Below, one piece after another: positions 56,433 through 64,000 of a stretch of DNA of 64,000 nucleotides. The translations under genes were made by a program, and so were the position numbers. The notes beneath the pieces are model-generated. The model worked only from the letters and a program-made list of their open reading frames with translations, ran no database searches and was not told the origin of the DNA. Origin of the DNA: Ignelater luminosus (taxonomy: Eukaryota > Arthropoda > Insecta > Coleoptera > Elateridae); the NCBI GenBank assembly GCA_011009095.1, contig VTPC01091012.1, positions 308,773 to 372,772 of the forward strand, given 5' to 3'. The stretch's first letter is position 1. Each line of letters begins with the position of its first letter.

Positions 56433-57479
56433 CTGCAAAATTATTGTACTATTTAGTGCTTAAAACAACATTAAAATATGAAATGAAATGAATACAGAAT
56501 ATCTACTAAATGTATATTATTTATAGATTAATGCAATATTTTAGGTATCACTTAAGAAAGCAAAACTCCTATTTATAAGTTATAAGTAGCTGTATTTTAA
56601 AATGTCTTACAAACTAATTGAGTAATACAAGGAGCCCATAAATGGCACATAACAACAGTACAGTGTTTCCTTGATGAAATCTAACCAAAAACTAAAGTAA
56701 GTAGTTGTATAAAAAAATGTCTTCCCAGGGCTTCATTTTCTAGTTATAATGATTCAATTTAAAAATTCTACCAGATAAAAACAACCAGAAAATTTTCAAC
56801 ATCTGCATATTAATGTTCTTCTTGATAGGGAAGATTTATTGTGGAATATGTAAGTTAACACAGTGTTGTATTGGAAAGTATATGCAGATGTACACCATAA
56901 TATATCTATAAAAATAAAAATTAAAACGTGTAGGTATGTGAATGCGAATTCAGCTAATTTCATTGAGAAGTCCAGGGGAATCCCCCCCATGTCATGTAAG
57001 CCCAGGCCACGACAGTTTTGATAGGCCACTGGCTACAGATTTAACATATACCCAAGACATAATTTATCAATATAACACTGACTAACACAATCATTAAAAT
57101 ATTATTCATTTTTGAAAAATTAACTTATTTGACTTGTGGCATTTTTTAAAAATGTTCCTACATCTAGTATGCAAAATTTATATTTACTGCATTAAATTGG
57201 TACTGCATAACAATATCTACAAGTACCATGCGGCCAAATCTCAATTAACTGTTAGTATCCTTGAAAGTAATCAATGGAAACCAAAATACTATTAGACATT
57301 TTGTACCATGACATTTAAGCGGCATTTACGGAACACCCTGTATGTTACAGCGATGTCTGCTGTGGGGGTGAACCAAAGGTATAAAAAATAAAGCGTTTGT
57401 GTTTAATTCATTAAAATTGTTTTGTGCTGTTTTTGTTTACATTTTACTCTTTCCTAAAAACCTATCTTCAATGATTATA

Positions 57480-57692
57480 CAGGGTGTATCCTAAATAACG
57501 GATGATATTATCCTACATCTGAAAATTTGCTGTTAACTGTCATTTATGATTTATTAGAGGTCAAAGATTTCTTACTTGATTCTGCATTATTAATACATAG
57601 GTGCAGTTTAATATTACTATCTGAACAAAATTTGAACATAAATAGGACTAACTGAATGGTAATAATATGATATTTTGCTGTGAATCGCCCTG
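57480..57692. mobile_element. 213-bp TA-flanked MITE
   Basis: It starts CAGGGTGTATCC and ends GAATCGCCCTG, with TA on both sides (57478-57479, 57693-57694). The inverted match is limited to the outer CAGGG(T/C)G. Confidence 0.55.
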
Positions 57693-57866
57693 TATAGGAT
57701 TACCAGATGTCTACATGTAAATACACTTTTTAGAAATTATGTCCAATGGCAGATAACTTTTTTGCAATGTCCACAAAAATGAGCTGATTCTTCAGAGTTG
57801 CATACTATGCTTTTGTTTCAACCAATATTTTACTTAACACAATAATACAATATTTTATTCAATATA

Positions 57867-58873
57867 CAGTGTGTCCAAGATAAGTATGCACAGCATGGGA
57901 ATCTTGGAAACGGTAAAAGATACAGGATCGGTTAAATGGGATGAAAGTTGGCTATTTATAGGACCTTTTTATTGGCATTGCAAAATCTAGATATCTTGGA
58001 TAGTTTCAGAGATATTTAAAAAAAAGTAGATTTCTTGATTTTCGTTATTATTTTTTCTTTCCTTTATTTGAAGAGATATCAGAAAACTAAAACCACTTTT
58101 CCATTGCCACTTTTTGTTCTCTATTAAAATACGCCAACAAAATTTCTGTACAACGTTTTGGTTTCGAGTAATCATCATCAACCTCATTTTTTAAATAGGC
58201 GGAAAAACAATTGAAAATTGTTTTGAATAGCTCTTGTTGTCACAATTCTAATGATGTAAACATGATAGGATTATTTTGGTTTTGATTTTTTTGTGTTGAA
58301 CGCTGTTGTGACCAACTGTAATAATTGCTGTTTATCTTCAAAATTTTGGTTGAGCACATGATTCTTGACATAACCCCAGAGGAAAGAAATCTAATGGTGT
58401 TAGATCAGGTGATCGTGCAGGCCAGGGTACTGCAGAATGCATTAATTTATAGCATAAAAAATCAGAATAATCCTATCATGTCTACATCATTAGAATCGTG
58501 ACAACAAGGGCTATCCAAAACAATTTTCCAATTGTTTTTCTGCCTATTTAAGAAAATGAGGTTGATGATGGTTACTCGAAACCGAAACGTTATACAGAAA
58601 TTTTGTTAGGGTATTTTAATAGAGAACAAGAAGTGGCAACAGAAAAGTGGTTTTAGTTTTCCAATATCTTTTCAAATAAATAAAAGAGAAAATAATGAAA
58701 ATCGAGAAATCTACTTTTTTTAAATATCTCTGAAACTATTAAAGATATCTAGATTTTGCAAATGCCAACAAAAAGGTTCTATAAATAGCCAACTTTCATC
58801 CCATTTAACTGATACTATATCTCTTACCGTTTCAAAGATCCCCATGCTGTGCATCCTTATCTTTGACACACTG
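57867..58873. mobile_element. 1-kb TA-flanked foldback element with mariner loop
   Basis: Both arms are about 420 bp (57867 to about 58291, about 58450 to 58873) and are close reverse complements from the outer CAGTGTGTCCAAGATAAG inward. TA flanks both ends. The loop holds a transposase remnant. Confidence 0.92.
58300..58445 (-). pseudogene. mariner transposase fragment in the foldback loop
   Basis: The minus strand reads VPWPARSPDLTPLDFF, then a frame break, then LWGYVKNHVLN-like sequence. This is the last catalytic block of a mariner transposase. It suggests that the foldback arose from an autonomous element. Confidence 0.7.
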
Positions 58874-58879
58874 TATAGT

Positions 58880-61800
58880 CAGTCAATTTCTTCATTTCAA
58901 TTCACCATGCCAAGAATCAACAGTAGGTAACAACCTGCATTCTATGTTTGTTTCTTTGGCATCTTTATAACATTAGTCATAGAAAAAAATAATAATCAAT
59001 TCATCACTTGCTTATCTACATGTTATAATCTAAGAACAATCTAGAATTTTTCTTTAATACCTTATGCAAAATCAATAGTTTGTTTACATTTTAAAATTTT
59101 GAAGCAACCATTCAGGACCCATGAAGTTTTATTTGTGTACTGCCTATTTTGTAGTGTAAAAATCTCTGCATTATAATGCCAAATTATAAGCAAGAGAGAT
59201 GTTACAAGTAGTGGCATAACAATCACTCTCACAAGGTGACAACCCCAGCAATCCAGGTGGAATCCAAGTCCAAGACAGATCATGACTGGATCCGAAAAGC
59301 CTAAGAGGAAGTGTTTATTTCAATATTAGTTAATTTGTCCACTTTCTGATTAGAGTAAATCTGGCCACCTTACAGCTATGACATCATACATATGTTATTA
59401 GCAGTATCATCATGAGAGAGTGTCTTTTATAGATAATAAAGTAAAGAAATTGCAATATTTCAAACTTATGATGAATGGTTCAGATTACTAAAAACTTCTA
59501 AAATCATATTTTCATGAAAGTAAGGCAAGATTAAGGTCAGTTGAATGTAGATGAGTTGTTACTGCTAACAAAGTAACAATCCCAAGTACGGAAAAAACAA
59601 TTAAGCATAATAACAATATGATTAATGTGATTTGGAGTAATTGTTTAATGTTCAATATCATAAAATCAGTTCTGCAGTTCAACTATAGTCCATACCTATT
59701 CAAAGAAAAATCCATCTAAAAGAACTAGTATCAACATTTATAGTTAGTTCGAGACACATTTTGTAGTAGTTACAATCATGAAGGTACATGGCGCAAGTCA
59801 AACTTCAAGATGAGCTACTCGTTCTTAGTGTGTCGTTGCAGTCATAAACTTTTATCCCAAAATATTAGTTAGAATTTATGTTTTTTTAAGTTTTTTTTTT
59901 GCTCAGTAATGCTTTTTCTTCAAGGTCTATATTTTAGTGTATCATACACTTGCAATTATTACTTTCAACTATAGTTCAGAAATGATTTAACATGGGGTTT
60001 ATTCAATCAAATTTTAAATGAACCATAGTTGTGAAACATGCATGTAACAACATCCTTTACTACATAAAGCAAGAAAAAGCCGTAACAAATATAATAATAA
60101 ATTCTTCGATTAAACAGATAAGATAAAAATTGAAATCTATATCATAGTTGTGTTGTCTGGTTTTATGGTATATTAAGATCACTTCACAAATGAAATAATT
60201 GCATTTACATGCATTATGTATAAACTGTACTAGGTATAGGCAGTGACCAGATCAAAAAGTGAACAATTCATTAAAAATGAAGAAAGCAAAGATATCAAAA
60301 TAAACACTCCCCCCTCCCCCCTCAAGCTCTTCAAAACCAGTCATGGGTGGGATGGGCCACTCCGAATAGACATAAAGATTTGTCGTTTTGTGGCGACCCA
60401 TCTGCATTACAGGGGTGGTTGCCATGCCATGGCTGATAAAATATCTCTTGCCTACAATTTGATATAATGATGCTAAAGATTTTAAGCTACAAAACAAGTA
60501 ATACATGGGTGAAGCTTTCAAATCCGAACCATTTGCTTCAAAGTTCTAAAATGTGAAAACAAAAGCAAACAATTGTTTTTGCATGAAGCATTAAAAAAAT
60601 TCTAGATTGTTCTTAGCATATTGGAACGCTAATGGTGGATTGATTATTCATTTACAGAGTCAAAACACATATATAGACAAAAAATGATAAAAAAACTAAA
60701 ATTTATTTTACTTACAAAAAGTGGGCCTAGCCAAAAAAAGTTACCTGACAACAGACATAAGTCCGGAAAAAAATTGGATGCCTCCGGTAATCCTAACCAC
60801 AAAACACATAATATACTCTCAGTAAGTAATCCCACAGAACATCTAGGTTGGGTAATCCTGTAAAATATTATTTTAATTTTACTTACAATTACAAAGAAGT
60901 ATAAATTTCAGTCAGTTAGACTGAAGCATATCTCCACACTCCAGATGCAAAGATAACCTGATCTAGCCACAAATGTGATTTACTAATAACAATAGTATAC
61001 TCTTCAATTGTCTTCAGTACTCTTATAAACTCTTATTAATTAATTATATTACTTGATGTTACTCTCGCTGCTCAGCAACGTGTGCAAGAAGTGCAACTTG
61101 TACGACATGTACGACTTGTAAAATTAGTGGGGAATCCCCAAATCTCTTAACAGAGTCGTACTCAGGGGAAATTTATTATTTATGTCTACGCAAAGACTCG
61201 ACTGAAATGGGCTAGTTGCGCGTGGCAGATACATATGTATATAGATTTTGTTATACATACTTCTCTATATGTATAAAAGCAGTTTTTGTTTTCATTTTTA
61301 CAAAGCATTAAATAAAAAATTGTAGTTAAATTTAAACCTTGCGCTCAAAAACTCAAATCCGATTATTTTATTACGTTGTTAATTTTTTCCAAATTTTTTC
61401 CACATCAATTTGTGGAAAATTACACAAATTTGCTTTTAACAAATTTTACTTTTGTTTTTAAATGTCACTATTAGAATAATGATGAAAACAAATGAAAAAG
61501 ACAGCACTTAATAACATGCGATCATGAAAATTTAAGTTCCTAGGAGGCTACGAAAGAACAAATCATGTCTTAGCTTATTCTGGAAAATTATCTGTCAAAT
61601 TGACAGTTTGCATTAAAAACAAGGCAAAATCATCAGTTTATAGGTTGTGTTGGCTTGTATTGTGTCTAAGCTATGCCCTTCGGAAGAATTTCACAGCCTA
61701 CTGGGAGTTTAAATTTTGATGATCGCTTGTTACAAGCAAGCAACATACAATAATTTGAAGGTTTATGTTAGGTTAGGTTACAAATAGATAAAAATAGCAG

Positions 61801-63600
61801 TAAAACATCTGGTAGCCGATTCTCGAGTTATACGATAAAATTTCGTGTACAAAATGACGTCATTTTCTCATGAAATTTACTAAAGTGTATTCTCGAACGG
61901 TCGCATACGAAAATATTCGCATGATATGTGTGCGAACGACAACGTGCGGTGAAAAAGCACACGAAACGCAAATTCGTATACGTTTCTGCAACTTGCGCTT
62001 GCAGAAAGAAGATAAAAAACTCAGCTGATGCAAAATATGTAAACATTATAATATTCACATAAGTACCTTTTATTAGTTGACAAACTGTTGTTAATACGGT
62101 TACAAGGTATACCAGGCAACACATAATACATTCTATTGTATTAATCTTTATTTTAAAAGAAGTTGGTTGTCTTGATTTTAATAAAAAGATAATGGTGCTA
62201 TAATGTGTGTTTTTGTTTTGTGTTTAATAAAAGAAGTTGATCACTGATCTGAATTATTTATTAGTTCACTGTTCAATGTGCTATAAAAATAAATCTATAC
62301 CTTTTTTACAGTCACACACGTGGTCATAAACTCATTTTATTGGTTAGGTGAGCTTTGTAAAAAGCTAACTTTATGTAATTTACGTAACCTTTGTCGCTAG
62401 GTAATAGGTATTAATAATAGTTATGTTATTCCATTATACAAATATGATATAATGTGATCATTTTAAAACTTCCCACCTTGAATAACTCTTTAATTAGTAA
62501 AATTATCAAAAATCACTGAAGCGCTTCAAGTTTGTTTTAGAGGGCGACATTTAATAACCTACTCTAGTCGGTTGGGAAACTTTTACCCTCCCCCCAACTA
62601 CCCCCTTCCCGGAATTTTAAATGGAACTACCACATGTGTGATATATCATTTCAAAGGGTATAAGATTCTCAATTTTTTACATCAAAGAAAATCAAAATCG
62701 GCCCAGCCGTTCGTGAACTAGAGTCAGAAACGTATTGATTAAATTAAATACATTTTTGGCTCTAATTCATGAACGGCTAGACTTATTCTACTTCATTATT
62801 ATTTCAGTTGAATTTATGCGTAAACGTAAACTGATTTAATAAATTAATTTCGTCCCCCCTGAATACGACTCTGTTAGCAGGATCAAACATATGTGTTTTG
62901 TGGATAAGATAACACTCAACAGCTTTGTTGACAAATAAACTAAGAAAAGATGCGATGTGCATGTAAGTAAACAATGATCAGTGATATGCTGGTATGATCG
63001 TCTCCATCTGCATTATGATTGGCTGCCGAGCTGCCAAACATCGGCATGCCGCGACAGTATGTGTCGATGTTGGATATTAAATATAACTTCACTTTCATTT
63101 GCATTTAAAGGTTTAAAATGTTATATTTTTATTTATTTTGGGAAGATTTAATTTGTTGAATAAAAAAATACGAGTGTATCTGAATTAAAACAATCACTGC
63201 AACAGCTAGGGGCAAAAACAACAGGCTCAAAAGCTGTATTACAGTAACAGTAATTTATAACAACTAGCTTTATTTACATCATTTCTTCTTTGTATTCCAA
63301 TAATTTAATCTTAAGACACATACTGACAACCTTCTTTTTGGTATCGTAAACAATAAAATTACGGTTACATTTTAAGGTTTTAATACCCAACTTCTGCAAC
63401 AGTGCTACCGGTGCTACCTACATGCAAATGGTTTGTTAGTAAAACTCTACCTAGAATACATAAATACCAAGTAAATAAATACCTTTCTCCAGTATATCGT
63501 GTGTTGACTTATATCAGTTTCCTATATAAAACTAAATAGTTGCAAATATTGATTCTCCTAATTATTTTAGAGCAAAAGTGAAGATAAGTTTTGTTGATTT
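58880..63600. other. 4.7 kb without a recognised gene
   Basis: Mostly AT-rich. A CG-rich patch with TGACGTCA lies at 61850-62010 and could be a promoter for the minus-strand genes, but no exon follows that I can prove. A repeat starting at about 62457 matches 31923-32030. Short frames here look random. Confidence 0.4.
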
Positions 63601-63605
63601 TATTG

Positions 63606-63626
63606 CGCTCTCTCTCTCTCTCTCAA
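63606..63626. repeat. (CT)n microsatellite
   Basis: About ten CT units. After it, to the window end, nothing was recognised. Confidence 0.85.
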
Positions 63627-64000
63627 AGCAACTCCCAGAGCTTGCTATTTTGACATGTACTGCGCAAGCAGCGCAGAGTGCTATACACTTTTAATAAAAC
63701 GCGCGTAAAAGAGTAGGTGTGGTAAACTCTCAGAGCTGCAAATGTAAATGCGCAGCAACAAATAATGGAAACATTGGTGGTATAGGGAGTGAAATATCTG
63801 ACTCTTATTTAATCTGTGACTGAATACCCAGTGTTGCCAAATGGCGGGAAATGTTCTACATTTTGAGAATTCGGATTGTTGATGGAAAACTTGGCGGGAT
63901 TTTTCTAAATGCAGGGAAAATGCTGGAAAATCTAGTTTAATTTTAATTTTCCTAGTTTACATAATATTTGTTACCGATGTTTCGATAGAAGCAGAATTTC

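Noticed and set aside
60243..60521. Overlapping frames of 74 and 89 codons on opposite strands
   Set aside because: They overlap antisense, have no recognised domain and no splice signals consistent with a gene.
1..64000. CRISPR arrays, bacterial operons, rRNA
   Set aside because: No regularly spaced direct repeats, no ribosome-binding-site-led gene strings and no rRNA motifs; the window is eukaryotic.

Overview
The window is animal nuclear DNA, most probably from an insect. It is AT-rich, with GT-AG introns, many short cut-and-paste transposon remnants (hAT, Tc1/mariner), a Jockey-like LINE, a solo LTR and long foldback repeats. Nothing bacterial or viral was seen. I cannot name the species.

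The genes are three eIF4G-related units, all on the minus strand, so 5' is at high coordinates. eIF4G is the scaffold of the cap-binding complex: its N-terminal half binds PABP and eIF4E, and its MIF4G, MA3 and W2 domains bind eIF4A and partner kinases. Unit 1 (51294 to 39714, 14 exons) encodes the canonical C-terminal half: linker, MIF4G, Gly/Ser-rich linker, MA3, W2 and an acidic C-terminus with a stop. Its N-terminal exons are not visible upstream in the window. Unit 2 (about 28307 down to 782, leaving the left edge) has a Pro/Gln-rich N-terminal block of six exons, an exon with an eIF4E-binding motif (YDKEFLL), a very diverged MIF4G and an MA3 start. Its W2 is outside the window or lost. 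Unit 3 (56432 to 55357) is an isolated MA3 domain of three exons. All exon joins listed keep frame. Homologous exons keep their lengths (204/204 bp in MIF4G; 188/188/188 bp in MA3), which points to tandem duplication.

The order is odd. The only N-terminal block lies between the canonical C-terminal half and the diverged unit. Either unit 2 is a separate eIF4G-like gene and unit 1 begins beyond the window or from its own promoter, or the assembly order is wrong. A hAT element is also inserted 10 nt into an N-terminal exon of unit 2. The old splice acceptor survives on its far side, and the element supplies an in-frame ATG and a possible new acceptor.

Layout by coordinate: 1-372 mariner remnant; 782-7876 unit 2 MA3 and MIF4G exons with a hAT MITE and a long inverted repeat between them; 8870-10175 Tc1-type element with dead transposase; 10221-13119 composite element with nested MITEs; 14595-14744 eIF4E-binding exon; 14982-17092 solo LTR and foldback; 20524-28307 N-terminal exons with a foldback and a hAT insertion; 28.3-39.7 kb no recognised gene, with P-like and Tc1 remnants and MITEs; 39714-51294 unit 1, with MITEs in its introns; 51.5-54.7 kb tRNA-like inverted pair and LINE; 55.3-56.4 kb unit 3; 56.5-64 kb foldback and MITE, otherwise no gene recognised. 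Identity counts and boundaries were read by eye.
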